This document shows positions 1 through 8,633 of a stretch of DNA of 64,000 nucleotides, in pieces (the first letter of the stretch is position 1; each line of letters opens with the position of its first letter). Made by a program: the position numbers and the translations under genes. The stretch comes from Paraburkholderia sp. Ac-20340. Lineage in GTDB: Bacteria > Pseudomonadota > Gammaproteobacteria > Burkholderiales > Burkholderiaceae. The stretch lies in the NCBI RefSeq assembly GCF_017104965.1, contig NZ_JAAGPR010000013.1, positions 1-64,000 of the forward strand, in the 5' to 3' direction. The notes under the pieces were generated by a model that worked only from the letters and a program-made list of their open reading frames with translations, was not told the origin of the DNA and did not search any database.

Positions 1-2
1 TG

Positions 3-1454
3 AAGGGCGTGCGTGGCGGCAAGGGCCGTGCGCAGGCGCCGGCCGCCGCAGGCGAAACGCAGGACGACCTGTTCCTGTACGTCTCGTCGCCGGCATTCGA
101 CGCCGATAACGAGGCCAACGCAGGCGTGAATGGGCCGATGCTGCGCCGCGGCCGCGCCGCCGCACAACCCAAGCGCGTGCTGAGCCCCGACGACGACGCA
201 CCGAAGCTGCACAAGGTTCTCGCGGATGCGGGCATGGGTTCGCGCCGCGACATGGAAGAGCTGATCATCGCCGGGCGTGTCTCGGTGAACGGCGAACCCG
301 CGCACATCGGTCAGCGCATCCTGCCGACCGACCAGGTTCGCATCAACGGCAAGCCCATCCGCCGCAAGCTGCAGAACAAGCCGCCGCGCGTGCTGATCTA
401 TCACAAGCCGACCGGCGAGATCGTCAGCCATGCCGATCCGGAAGGTCGTCCCTCGGTGTTCGACCGCCTGCCGTCGATGAAAACGGCGAAGTGGCTGGCC
501 GTCGGCCGTCTGGACTTCAACACCGAAGGTCTGCTGATGCTGACGACTTCGGGCGATCTGGCGAACCGCTTCATGCACCCGCGCTACAGCGTGGAGCGTG
601 AATACGCGGTGCGCGTGGTCGGTGAGTTGCCCGAAGGCAATCGCCAGAAGCTGCTCAAGGGCGTCGAGCTCGATGACGGCCCGGCGAGCTTCCTGCGCAT
701 CCGCGATGGCGGCGGCGAAGGCACGAACCACTGGTATCACGTCGCGCTGGCCGAAGGCCGCAACCGCGAAGTGCGCCGTATGTTCGAAGCGGTCGGCCTG
801 ATGGTGAGCCGCCTGATCCGTACGCGTCACGGCCCGATCGCGCTGCCCAAGGGCCTCAAGCGCGGTCGCTGGGAAGAGCTCGAAGACAACCAGGTGCGCG
901 CGCTGATGGCAGCGGTCGGCCTGAAGGCGCCGAGCGAAGAGAAGGGCGGCCGTGGCGGCAAGGAAGAACGTCGCCAGCCGGACCCGATGCAGACGTCGAT
1001 GGGCTTCATCAACCGTGAACCGGTGCTGAGCTCGCACGGCGCGATGGGTCAGCCGCGTCAGCAGCGTGGCGGTGGCGGCGCTGGCGCAGGCCGTCGCGGT
1101 GCGCAGGCAGGCGGCTTTGGCGCAGGCGGCGGTTTCGGCGGCGGCATGGGCGGCAACGCCGGTGGCAATCGCGGTAATCGCAGCAACGGCGCCAATGGCG
1201 GCGGCAACGGCGGGCGTGGTGGCTTTGGCGGCAATGGCGGTAACGGCCGCAGCGGCGGCGCTCGCGGCGACGTCGACGGTAACCGTGCACCGTCCGCCGG
1301 CAAGCGTGCTGGCGGCAATGCGGGCGGCGGTAATCGCCGTGGCCCGGGCAATAACGCCGGCGGCAACGCGGGCGGCAATCGCCCGGCAGGCGGCGGTGGC
1401 GGTAACCGCACCGGTCAGCGCGGCACGCCGCGCAACCGTACGCGCGGCCATTAA
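3..1454 (+). CDS. rluB: 23S rRNA pseudouridine synthase RluB (5' end outside window)
   Basis: Large-subunit pseudouridine synthase, expected to modify U2605 of 23S rRNA in the cytoplasm. The frame is open to the left edge, so the start is missing or just outside: bases 1-2 (tg) could complete an ATG. Numbering from the GTG at 9, an S4 RNA-binding domain spans about residues 65-117. The RsuA/RluB catalytic domain follows, with the active-site motif GRLDFNTEGL (catalytic Asp near residue 169). Residues about 350-481 form a Gly/Asn/Arg-rich tail of GGN and GGNR-like repeats, much longer than the enzymatic core needs and probably an RNA-binding disordered tail. A hairpin follows the stop. Confidence 0.93.
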   Translation, partial: KGVRGGKGRAQAPAAAGETQDDLFLYVSSPAFDADNEANAGVNGPMLRRGRAAAQPKRVLSPDDDAPKLHKVLADAGMGSRRDMEELIIAGRVSVNGEPAHIGQRILPTDQVRINGKPIRRKLQNKPPRVLIYHKPTGEIVSHADPEGRPSVFDRLPSMKTAKWLAVGRLDFNTEGLLMLTTSGDLANRFMHPRYSVEREYAVRVVGELPEGNRQKLLKGVELDDGPASFLRIRDGGGEGTNHWYHVALAEGRNREVRRMFEAVGLMVSRLIRTRHGPIALPKGLKRGRWEELEDNQVRALMAAVGLKAPSEEKGGRGGKEERRQPDPMQTSMGFINREPVLSSHGAMGQPRQQRGGGGAGAGRRGAQAGGFGAGGGFGGGMGGNAGGNRGNRSNGANGGGNGGRGGFGGNGGNGRSGGARGDVDGNRAPSAGKRAGGNAGGGNRRGPGNNAGGNAGGNRPAGGGGGNRTGQRGTPRNRTRGH

Positions 1455-1464
1455 GTTGCCGAAT

Positions 1465-1497
1465 CAGCGAGCGTTCCGGGTCGACCGGCGCTCGCTG
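1465..1497 (+). terminator. Strong hairpin after rluB, no T-tract
   Basis: Nine-base arms cagcgagcg (1465-1473) and cgctcgctg (1489-1497) pair perfectly, with an inner ccgg/ccgg stem. No T-run follows, so it may be a 3'-end stabiliser or a Rho-assisted terminator rather than a classical intrinsic terminator. Confidence 0.4.
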
Positions 1498-1626
1498 CGG
1501 CGATCTGCCGTCACCGCACGCAATCGCTGCTGGAGCTGACCTTTAGCTCAGCTCGAGCCAGCCTTGAAAACGCTTTCAGCACGGGCCGATCCGGCTGTAG
1601 GCGCTGTTGCGCGGGCGCCTCGCGGT

Positions 1627-1655
1627 TTGCCTTAAAAGCGAAAAAAGGCTACAAT
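1627..1655 (+). promoter_or_regulatory. Sigma70 promoter of the rimP-nusA-infB operon
   Basis: TTGCCT (1627-1632), a 17-base spacer, and TACAAT (1650-1655) make a good sigma70 match. Transcription would start near 1662, giving a leader of about 280 nt before rimP. That leader contains two hairpins, the second followed by a T-run. Confidence 0.65.
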
Positions 1656-1691
1656 CTCGAAGTCGCTGGGCGTGCGGCTTTTATTTGCGTC

Positions 1692-1746
1692 CCAGGTGCG
1701 ACCACCTGGCTAAGTGAGAAGATGGGCGTTTCGCCCATTTTTTTTT
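1692..1746 (+). terminator. Tandem hairpins in the rimP leader: candidate attenuator
   Basis: Hairpin 1 pairs ccaggtg (1692-1698) with cacctgg (1703-1709). Hairpin 2 pairs atgggcg (1722-1728) with cgcccat (1732-1738) across a 3-nt loop and runs into nine T residues (1738-1746), a textbook intrinsic terminator. It lies downstream of the operon promoter and upstream of rimP, so some polymerases must read through it. A structured rimP leader is known in enterobacteria; equivalence here is inference. The rest of 1455-1941 holds nothing else recognised. Confidence 0.6.
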
Positions 1747-1941
1747 GGTTCGGCCGATTGTGATCGTTCCCCGCGTTTTTTGGGGTATCGGTGGCAGTCG
1801 CGCAGTGCAACCGTTCACGGCAGGTCTGGCTCGCCCATCTGGGTTGAAGTGCAAGAGCGCGCGCTCACCTGGCGCGCGGCCCGCGAATCCCGAATCACAG
1901 GAAGTTGCCGGCTCGCTGCGCGAACATCTGGAGTGGGCATT

Positions 1942-2400
1942 GTGCAACTGACGGAACTGATTGAAACCACGGTCACCGGGCTCGGTTACGAGCTGGTCGA
2001 CCTCGAGCGCACCGGGCGCGGCATGCTGGCCATCTACATCGATCAGCCCGCGGGTATCGCGATCGAGGACTGCGAGAAGGTCACGCGTCAGCTGCAACAC
2101 GTTCTGTTCGTCGAAAACATCGACTACGAACGTCTTGAGGTCTCGTCGCCCGGCCTCGACCGTCCGCTGAAGAAACTGGCGGACTTCGAACGCTTCGCGG
2201 GCTGCGAAGCGGTCATCACGTTGAAAAAGCCATTGGACGGACGGAAATCGTACCGCGGCATCGTGCATGCCCCGGAAGGCGAGACCATCGGTCTGGAATT
2301 CGAAGGGAAGGCTGGGCCTGCGATGCTCGATTTCACGCTCGCGGACATCGATAAAGCCCGCCTGATCCCCAAAGTTGACTTTAGGAGCCGCAAACAATGA
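1942..2400 (+). CDS. rimP: Ribosome maturation factor RimP
   Basis: Assembly factor for the 30S subunit, acting in the cytoplasm during late 16S maturation. The 152-residue product begins MQLTELIETTV and has the N-terminal alpha/beta domain with GYELVDLE, the family core SPGLDRPL near residues 70-77, and a C-terminal SH3-like barrel. The chosen start is GTG 1942, preceded by ggag at 1930-1933. A longer in-frame reading upstream would run back through the promoter leader. The stop overlaps the nusA ATG in an ATGA junction, so the two genes are probably translationally coupled. Confidence 0.93.
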   Translation: MQLTELIETTVTGLGYELVDLERTGRGMLAIYIDQPAGIAIEDCEKVTRQLQHVLFVENIDYERLEVSSPGLDRPLKKLADFERFAGCEAVITLKKPLDGRKSYRGIVHAPEGETIGLEFEGKAGPAMLDFTLADIDKARLIPKVDFRSRKQ

Positions 2401-3872
2401 GTCGCGAAGTGTTGATGCTGGTGGATGCGCTGGCACGCGAGAAGAATGTCGACAAGGACGTGGTGTTTGCCGCCCTTGAAGCGGCGCTTGCGTCGGCCTC
2501 CAAGAAACTCTTCGACGAAGATGCGGACATCCGCGTGCATATCGACCGTGAAAGCGGCGAGCACGAAACGTTTCGTCGCTGGCGCGTCGTGCCGGACGAG
2601 GCGGGCCTGCAGGAGCCGGATCAGGAAATTCTCCTGTTCGAAGCTCGCGAGCAGAACGCCGAAGCACAGATCGACGAATTCATCGAGCAACCGGTGCCGT
2701 CGGTCGAGTTCGGCCGTATCGGCGCGCAGGCTGCCAAGCAGGTCATCCTGCAGAAGGTGCGTGACGCCGAGCGCGAGCAGATCCTGAACGATTTCCTCGA
2801 GCGCGGCGAAAGCATCATGACCGGCACGGTCAAGCGCATGGACAAGGGTAATTTCATCGTCGAATCGGGTCGTGTCGAAGCGCTGCTGCGCCGCGACCAG
2901 CTGATTCCGAAGGAAAACCTGCGCGTGGGCGACCGCGTGCGCGCCTGGATCGGCAAGGTCGACCGCACCGCGCGCGGCCCGCAGATCGAACTCTCGCGCA
3001 CGGCGCCCGAGTTCCTGATGAAGCTGTTCGAGATGGAAGTGCCGGAAATCGAGCAAGGCCTTCTCGAGATCAAGGCGGCAGCGCGTGATCCGGGCGTTCG
3101 CGCCAAGATCGGCGTGGTGGCTTACGACAAGCGCATCGATCCGATCGGCACCTGCGTCGGTATCCGCGGCTCGCGCGTGCAGGCTGTGCGCAACGAGCTC
3201 GGTGGCGAAAACGTCGACATCGTGCTATGGTCGGAAGATCCCGCCCAGTTCGTGATCGGCGCGCTCGCGCCGGCTGCCGTGCAGTCGATCGTGGTCGACG
3301 AAGAAAAGCACTCGATGGACGTCGTCGTCGACGAAAGCGAGCTTGCGGTCGCCATCGGCCGCAGCGGCCAGAACGTGCGTCTTGCCGGCGAGCTGACTGG
3401 CTGGCAGATCAACATCATGACGCCGGACGAATCCGCGCAGAAGCAGAACCAGGAGCGCACGGTGCTGCGCGACCTGTTCATGGCGCGTCTCGACGTCGAT
3501 GAGGAAGTCGCCGACATCCTGATCGACGAAGGCTTCACGAGCCTCGAAGAGATCGCCTACGTGCCCCTCAACGAAATGCTGGAAATCGAAGCGTTCGACG
3601 AGGACACCGTGCACGAGCTGCGCAACCGCGCGCGCGACGCCCTGCTCACGCAGGCTATCGCGAACGAGGAAAAGGTGGAAAGCGCCGCGCTGGACCTCAA
3701 GAGTCTGGACGGCATCGACCCGGAGCTGCTCGCGAAGCTGGCGCAGCACGAAGTTCACACCCGCGACGAGCTCGCCGAGCTGGCCGTGGACGAACTGACC
3801 GAAATGACGGGAATGGAAGAGGACGCCGCCAAGGCGTTGATCATGAAGGCACGTGAGCACTGGTTCGAATGA
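2397..3872 (+). CDS. nusA: Transcription termination/antitermination factor NusA
   Basis: RNA polymerase-associated factor for pausing, termination and rRNA antitermination. The 491 residues match the full proteobacterial architecture: N-terminal RNAP-binding domain (about 1-125), S1 domain (about 135-200, GTVKRMDKGNFIVESGRVEA region), KH1 and KH2 (about 205-345, with AIGRSGQNVRLA in KH2), and two acidic C-terminal helical repeats (about 365-490) that contact lambda N or the RNAP alpha CTD in E. coli. The start codon overlaps the rimP stop. A 175-bp gap to infB has two small hairpins and no terminator. Confidence 0.97.
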   Translation: MSREVLMLVDALAREKNVDKDVVFAALEAALASASKKLFDEDADIRVHIDRESGEHETFRRWRVVPDEAGLQEPDQEILLFEAREQNAEAQIDEFIEQPVPSVEFGRIGAQAAKQVILQKVRDAEREQILNDFLERGESIMTGTVKRMDKGNFIVESGRVEALLRRDQLIPKENLRVGDRVRAWIGKVDRTARGPQIELSRTAPEFLMKLFEMEVPEIEQGLLEIKAAARDPGVRAKIGVVAYDKRIDPIGTCVGIRGSRVQAVRNELGGENVDIVLWSEDPAQFVIGALAPAAVQSIVVDEEKHSMDVVVDESELAVAIGRSGQNVRLAGELTGWQINIMTPDESAQKQNQERTVLRDLFMARLDVDEEVADILIDEGFTSLEEIAYVPLNEMLEIEAFDEDTVHELRNRARDALLTQAIANEEKVESAALDLKSLDGIDPELLAKLAQHEVHTRDELAELAVDELTEMTGMEEDAAKALIMKAREHWFE

Positions 3873-4014
3873 CCTGCGGGGGAGCCATCCCCCACGGTGA
3901 TTCACCAGGGCGTGACGAGCAGGAAGCGACCATGACCCACTGAACTGACGCGGCCGCCCCGCAGCTAGCTGTATGAGCGCAGGGCAATCGGTGCCGCATG
4001 ACCCGATGTCAACC

Positions 4015-4033
4015 GCAAGGAATCTGTCCTTGC
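4015..4033 (+). promoter_or_regulatory. Hairpin just upstream of the infB ribosome-binding site
   Basis: GCAAGGA (4015-4021) pairs with TCCTTGC (4027-4033) over a 5-nt loop. It ends a few bases before the aagagga Shine-Dalgarno of infB (4036-4042). It could tune infB translation; this is inference from position only. Confidence 0.3.
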
Positions 4034-4047
4034 ATTAAGAGGAATGA

Positions 4048-6996
4048 ATGGCGAGTAACAACGTAGCCCAATTTGCCGCGGAACTGAAAATGCCTGCCGG
4101 CGTGCTGCTCGAGCAGCTGCAGGCGGCGGGCGTCACTAAAGCGAGCGAAGCCGACGCTTTGTCCGAAACGGACAAGGCACGTCTGCTCGATCACTTGCGC
4201 AAGTCTCACGGCTCGACTGATGCAGACAAGCGCAAGATCACGCTGACGAAACGGCATACGTCGGAAATCAAACAGTCCGATGCGACGGGTAAGGCTCGCA
4301 CCATTCAGGTCGAGGTGCGTAAAAAGCGCACTTTCGTCCGCCGCGACGAATCCGCCGAACAGGCGGAGGCATCGAATCATGACACCGACGCCGTAGCCGC
4401 AGCCGCCGAAGACGCGGAACTGCAGCGCCGCGAAGAGGAAGCCCGCCGCGAGGCGGAACTCCTCGAGCGTCAGGCTCAGGAACTCAAGGAGCGTCAGGAG
4501 CTTCTCGCGCGTGAAGAGGCCGAGCGCCGCGAACGCGAAGAAGCTGCTGAAGCACAACGCCGCCGTGCCGAAGAAGAGGCCGCACATAAGAAGGCCGCGG
4601 CAGATGCCGCTGCACGCGAACTGGCCGCACAGGCCGTCGCTGCCCAGCGCAATGCCGAAGCAGAAGCGAAGGACGTGAAGCAACAGCAAGACGACGAACG
4701 CGCCGCCGCCGAGCGCGCAGCGCAGCGTGAAGCTGCGCAAAAGGCTGAAGTAGCCGCGCGCGAAGCCGCCGACAAGGCGCAGAAAGAACAGGAAGAGATC
4801 GCTCGCCGCCGTGCGGCTGCAGAAGCCGAAGCGCGCGCGATCCGCGAAATGATGAACACGCCGCGCAAGGCGCAGGTCAAGGCGGTCGAACCGCCGAAGC
4901 CCGTCGAGCCGGCCAAGCCTGCCGAAGCCAAGGGCACGCTGCACAAGCCGGCGCGTCCGGAAGGTGCTGCGCGTCCGGCCGCCGGTGCTGCTGGTGCGAA
5001 GAAGCCTGCCACGACGGCAGCGCCTTCGACGAGCGCGCCGGGTGCTGGCGCGGGCGACCGCAACAAGAAGCCGGGCGCAGGCAAGGGCGGCTGGCAGGAC
5101 GATGCATCGAAGCGCCGCGGCATCAAGACGCGTGGCGACTCGTCGGGCGGCGTTGACCGCGGCTGGCGCGGCGGTCCGAAGGGCCGTGGCCGTCACCAGG
5201 ACAACTCCTCGACGTTCCAGGCGCCGACCGAGCCGATCGTGCGCGAAGTGCACGTGCCGGAAACCATCACCGTGGCTGACCTCGCGCACAAGATGTCCGT
5301 GAAGGCGTCGGAAGTCATCAAGGTGATGATGAAGATGGGCCAGATGGTCACCATCAACCAGATGCTGGACCAGGAAACGGCGATGATCATCGTCGAAGAA
5401 CTGGGCCACCGTGCCGTCGCGGCCAAGCTCGACGATCCGGAAGCGCTGCTGGTCGAAGGTCAAACGACCACCACGGACGCAGAACAACTGCCGCGTCCGC
5501 CGGTCGTCACCGTCATGGGTCACGTCGACCACGGCAAGACCTCGCTGCTCGACTACATCCGCCGCGCGAAGGTTGCAGCGGGCGAAGCCGGCGGCATTAC
5601 GCAGCACATCGGCGCTTATCACGTCGATACGCCGCGTGGCGTCATCACGTTCCTCGACACGCCGGGTCACGAGGCCTTCACGGCCATGCGTGCTCGCGGT
5701 GCGAAGGCAACCGACATCGTCATTCTGGTGGTCGCAGCCGACGACGGCGTGATGCCGCAGACGAAGGAAGCGATCGCCCACGCCAAGGCAGCCGGTGTGC
5801 CGCTCGTCGTTGCGATCAACAAGATCGACAAGCCGGATGCGAATCCTGAGCGCGTCAAGCAGGAACTCGTCGCCGAAGGCGTCGTGCCGGAAGAATACGG
5901 TGGCGATTCGCCGTTCGTGCCGGTGTCGGCAAAGACCGGTACGGGCATCGACGATCTGCTCGAAAACGTCTCGCTGCAGGCCGAAGTGCTGGAACTGAAG
6001 GCTCCGGTCGCAGCACCGGCCAAGGGTCTCGTCATCGAAGCGAAGCTCGACAAGGGTAAGGGTCCGGTTGCAACGATCCTCGTCCAGTCGGGTACGCTCA
6101 ACCGTGGCGACGTCGTGCTGGCAGGCAGCGCCTATGGCCGCGTGCGTGCAATGCTCGACGAAACCGGCAAGGCGACCAAGGAAGCCGGTCCGTCGATCCC
6201 GGTCGAAATCCAGGGTCTGTCGGAAGTGCCGGGCGCAGGCGAAGAAGTCATCGTGCTGCCGGACGAGCGCAAGGCGCGCGAAATCGCGCTGTTCCGTCAA
6301 GGCAAGTTCCGCGACGTCAAGCTGGCGAAGCAGCAGGCTGCGAAGCTCGAAAACATGCTCGAGCAGATGGCGGAAGGCGAAGTGCAAAACCTGCCGCTTA
6401 TCGTCAAGGCCGACGTGCAAGGTTCGCAGGAAGCACTGGTGCAGTCGCTGCTCAAGCTGTCGACCAGCGAAGTGCGCGTGCAGATCGTGCACAGCGCGGT
6501 CGGTGCGATCAGCGAGTCGGACGTCAACCTGGCAACGGCTTCGAAGGCAGTCATCATCGGCTTCAATACGCGTGCAGATGCACAGGCGCGTAAGGTTGCC
6601 GAGTCGAACGGCATCGACATCCGCTACTACAACATCATCTATGACGCAGTGGATGAGGTGAAGGCAGCCATGTCGGGCATGCTCGCGCCGGAGAAGCGCG
6701 AGACGGTGACGGGTACGGTCGAAGTGCGCCAGGTGATCCGCGTGCCGAAGGTTGGTCTGGTCGCGGGCTGTATGGTCACGGACGGTTTCGTCAAGCGCTC
6801 CTCGTCGGTGCGTGTGATCCGCAACAACGTGGTCATCCATACCGGCGAACTCGACTCGCTCAAGCGCTTCAAGGACGACGTCAAGGAAGTCAAGCAAGGC
6901 TTCGAGTGCGGTATGTCGATCAAGAACTTCCACGACATCGCCGAAGGCGACCAGTTCGAAGTGTTCGAGATCACGGAAGTCGCGCGTACGCTGTAA
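4048..6996 (+). CDS. infB: Translation initiation factor IF-2
   Basis: GTPase that brings fMet-tRNA to the 30S subunit and promotes subunit joining. The 982-residue protein has an IF2 N-terminal domain (about 1-60), a long highly charged Ala/Glu/Arg coiled region (about 110-290), a Pro/Ala/Gly-rich linker, and the conserved G domain: GHVDHGKT at 491-498, DTPGHE at 537-542, NKID at 591-594. Domains II-IV follow to the end. Start ATG 4048 has the Shine-Dalgarno aagagga; an upstream ATG at 4044 is out of frame. Third gene of the rimP-nusA-infB unit; a terminator lies after it. Confidence 0.97.
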   Translation: MASNNVAQFAAELKMPAGVLLEQLQAAGVTKASEADALSETDKARLLDHLRKSHGSTDADKRKITLTKRHTSEIKQSDATGKARTIQVEVRKKRTFVRRDESAEQAEASNHDTDAVAAAAEDAELQRREEEARREAELLERQAQELKERQELLAREEAERREREEAAEAQRRRAEEEAAHKKAAADAAARELAAQAVAAQRNAEAEAKDVKQQQDDERAAAERAAQREAAQKAEVAAREAADKAQKEQEEIARRRAAAEAEARAIREMMNTPRKAQVKAVEPPKPVEPAKPAEAKGTLHKPARPEGAARPAAGAAGAKKPATTAAPSTSAPGAGAGDRNKKPGAGKGGWQDDASKRRGIKTRGDSSGGVDRGWRGGPKGRGRHQDNSSTFQAPTEPIVREVHVPETITVADLAHKMSVKASEVIKVMMKMGQMVTINQMLDQETAMIIVEELGHRAVAAKLDDPEALLVEGQTTTTDAEQLPRPPVVTVMGHVDHGKTSLLDYIRRAKVAAGEAGGITQHIGAYHVDTPRGVITFLDTPGHEAFTAMRARGAKATDIVILVVAADDGVMPQTKEAIAHAKAAGVPLVVAINKIDKPDANPERVKQELVAEGVVPEEYGGDSPFVPVSAKTGTGIDDLLENVSLQAEVLELKAPVAAPAKGLVIEAKLDKGKGPVATILVQSGTLNRGDVVLAGSAYGRVRAMLDETGKATKEAGPSIPVEIQGLSEVPGAGEEVIVLPDERKAREIALFRQGKFRDVKLAKQQAAKLENMLEQMAEGEVQNLPLIVKADVQGSQEALVQSLLKLSTSEVRVQIVHSAVGAISESDVNLATASKAVIIGFNTRADAQARKVAESNGIDIRYYNIIYDAVDEVKAAMSGMLAPEKRETVTGTVEVRQVIRVPKVGLVAGCMVTDGFVKRSSSVRVIRNNVVIHTGELDSLKRFKDDVKEVKQGFECGMSIKNFHDIAEGDQFEVFEITEVARTL

Positions 6997-7056
6997 GACA
7001 GCGGCGCACGCGGGCAGCCTGGAGTATTCCGGCGGCTCGCGGGCTTACCCGAAAAG

Positions 7057-7096
7057 GGGCGGGGCGGGCGCTAGCCGGCCCCGCCCTTTGTTTTTT
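7057..7096 (+). terminator. Intrinsic terminator between infB and rbfA
   Basis: gggcggggc (7057-7065) pairs with gccccgccc (7078-7086), followed by tttgtttttt (7087-7096). It probably reduces transcription into rbfA-truB relative to infB, or separates the units. Confidence 0.7.
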
Positions 7097-7173
7097 GTCA
7101 GACAGTTTTTGCGCAGCCGCGCGCCAGCATGGCAGCGCGCTGCAACGAATGCCGCCAGAGAGGTGGAATCATC

Positions 7174-7539
7174 ATGCCGAAAAAACGTTCTTCCCCGAAT
7201 CGCAATGTGCAGATCGCCGATCAGATCCAGCGCGATCTTTCCGAACTGATGCGCGAAGTGAAGGACCCGCGTGTGGGTCTCGTGACGATCCAGAGCGTCG
7301 AACTGACGCCGGACTACGCCCACGCCAAGGTCTTTTTCACGACGCTCACGGGCGATCCGCAGCAGACTCAGGACGCGCTCAATCACGCGGCCGGTCACCT
7401 GCATAACCAGCTGTTCAAGCGCCTGCATATCCATACGGTGCCGACGCTGCATTTCCACTACGACCAGTCGGTCGAGAAGGGCGTGGCGATGTCGCGTCTG
7501 ATCGACGAGGCGAACGCCTCGCGTGCCAAGGAAGACTGA
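7174..7539 (+). CDS. rbfA: 30S ribosome-binding factor RbfA
   Basis: Single-KH-domain assembly factor that binds the 30S subunit near 16S helix 1 and is needed for late maturation and cold adaptation. The 121-residue product begins MPKKRSSPNRNVQIADQIQR and carries the family signature DPRVGLVTIQSVELTPDYAHAKVF in split form over residues 28-51. ATG 7174 is chosen over the upstream in-frame ATG 7129 because it has a gaggtgg ribosome-binding site and matches the usual family length. It follows infB after a terminator and is 10 bp before truB. Confidence 0.94.
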   Translation: MPKKRSSPNRNVQIADQIQRDLSELMREVKDPRVGLVTIQSVELTPDYAHAKVFFTTLTGDPQQTQDALNHAAGHLHNQLFKRLHIHTVPTLHFHYDQSVEKGVAMSRLIDEANASRAKED

Positions 7540-7549
7540 TCGCGCCAGC

Positions 7550-8509
7550 ATGACTGCATCATCGAAGAAGAGTCAGGGCGAGCAACGTCCTAAAGTGCCG
7601 CGCCGTCTGCTCGACGGCGTGCTGCTGCTGGACAAGCCCATCGGTCTGTCGAGCAACGATGCGCTGATCCGCGCCAAGCGTCTTTATCGTGTGAAGAAGG
7701 CGGGGCATACGGGCACGCTCGATCCGCTGGCTTCGGGCCTCTTGCCGCTGTGCTTCGGCGAGGCGACCAAGTTCTCGCAGGATCTGCTCGAAGCGGACAA
7801 GACCTACGAGGCGACTATGCGTCTGGGCATCCGCACGACCACGGGCGATGCGGAAGGCGAAGCGGTCGACACGCGCGAAGTCACCTGCGACGAGGCCGCG
7901 GTTCGCGCCGCGATGGCGCGTTTTGTGGGCGATATCGTGCAGATTCCGCCGATGTATTCGGCGCTCAAGCGCGACGGCAAACCGCTCTACGAATACGCGC
8001 GCGCGGGCCAGACGGTCGAGCGCGAAGGGCGCAATGTGACGATTCTCGCGCTCGACATGCTCGCGTGCGCGTTGCCCGACGTGACGTTCCGCGTGACCTG
8101 CACCAAGGGCACGTATGTGCGCACGCTCGCCGAGGATATCGGCGAGGCGCTCGGCTGCGGCGCGCATCTGGTGATGCTGCGTCGCACGGGCGTGGGCGCG
8201 CTCACGCTCGAACATGCGGTGACGCTCGATGCGCTGACGGCGCTCGACGAAGCGGCGCGCGATAGCTGGCTTCAGCCCGTGGATGCGCTGCTTTCGACGT
8301 TCCCGGTCGTGACGCTCGACGCCGAATCGGCGCGCCGCTTCACGCATGGTCAGCGCCTGCCGCTCAACGCGCTGGTGCTCGATCGCTCGGCCTGCGAAGC
8401 CGCGGATCGCGTGCGCGTGTACGACCAGGCCGGTGTGCTGCTGGGCGTGGCGAAAGCCGCCAACGGCGTGCTCGCGCCGGAACGCCTGGTGGTGAGCGGA
8501 GCGGTCTGA
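7550..8509 (+). CDS. truB: tRNA pseudouridine(55) synthase TruB
   Basis: Makes pseudouridine 55 in the T-loop of elongator tRNAs. The 319-residue protein has the TruB catalytic motif AGHTGTLDPLASGLLPL with catalytic Asp58, the substrate-loop motif DKTYEATMRLG, and YVRTLAEDIG in the core. The C-terminal segment is a PUA-like domain. Start ATG 7550 is preferred; an alternative in-frame ATG at 7523 would overlap rbfA by 17 bp. Last gene of the ribosome/transcription cluster; a bidirectional terminator follows. Confidence 0.95.
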   Translation: MTASSKKSQGEQRPKVPRRLLDGVLLLDKPIGLSSNDALIRAKRLYRVKKAGHTGTLDPLASGLLPLCFGEATKFSQDLLEADKTYEATMRLGIRTTTGDAEGEAVDTREVTCDEAAVRAAMARFVGDIVQIPPMYSALKRDGKPLYEYARAGQTVEREGRNVTILALDMLACALPDVTFRVTCTKGTYVRTLAEDIGEALGCGAHLVMLRRTGVGALTLEHAVTLDALTALDEAARDSWLQPVDALLSTFPVVTLDAESARRFTHGQRLPLNALVLDRSACEAADRVRVYDQAGVLLGVAKAANGVLAPERLVVSGAV

Positions 8510-8541
8510 ACGCGCGACGCGTTGATCCGCGTCAGCAATAG

Positions 8542-8580
8542 AAAACGGCACGCCGGTGATGAACCGGACGTGCCGTTTTT
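8542..8580 (+). terminator. Terminator between convergent truB and emrB
   Basis: aaaacggcacg (8542-8552) pairs with cgtgccgtttt (8569-8579) over a loop with its own ccgg pairing. The T-run serves truB; the reverse complement ends in only a short T-run, so it may also serve emrB less efficiently. Confidence 0.8.
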
Positions 8581-8633
8581 GTTGGTGCGCCCGATCGGGA
8601 TGCAGATCGGGACGCACGCGTATCAGAAAAAGC

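Noticed and set aside
1541..1565. tttagctcag resembling a tRNA D-arm upstream of rimP (metY precedes rimP in E. coli)
   Set aside because: No anticodon or T-arm follows at the right distance; no cloverleaf can be drawn.
4009..6933. 974-codon open frame on the minus strand opposite infB
   Set aside because: Shadow of infB caused by G/C-rich third positions; His/Arg-rich translation without any family resemblance.
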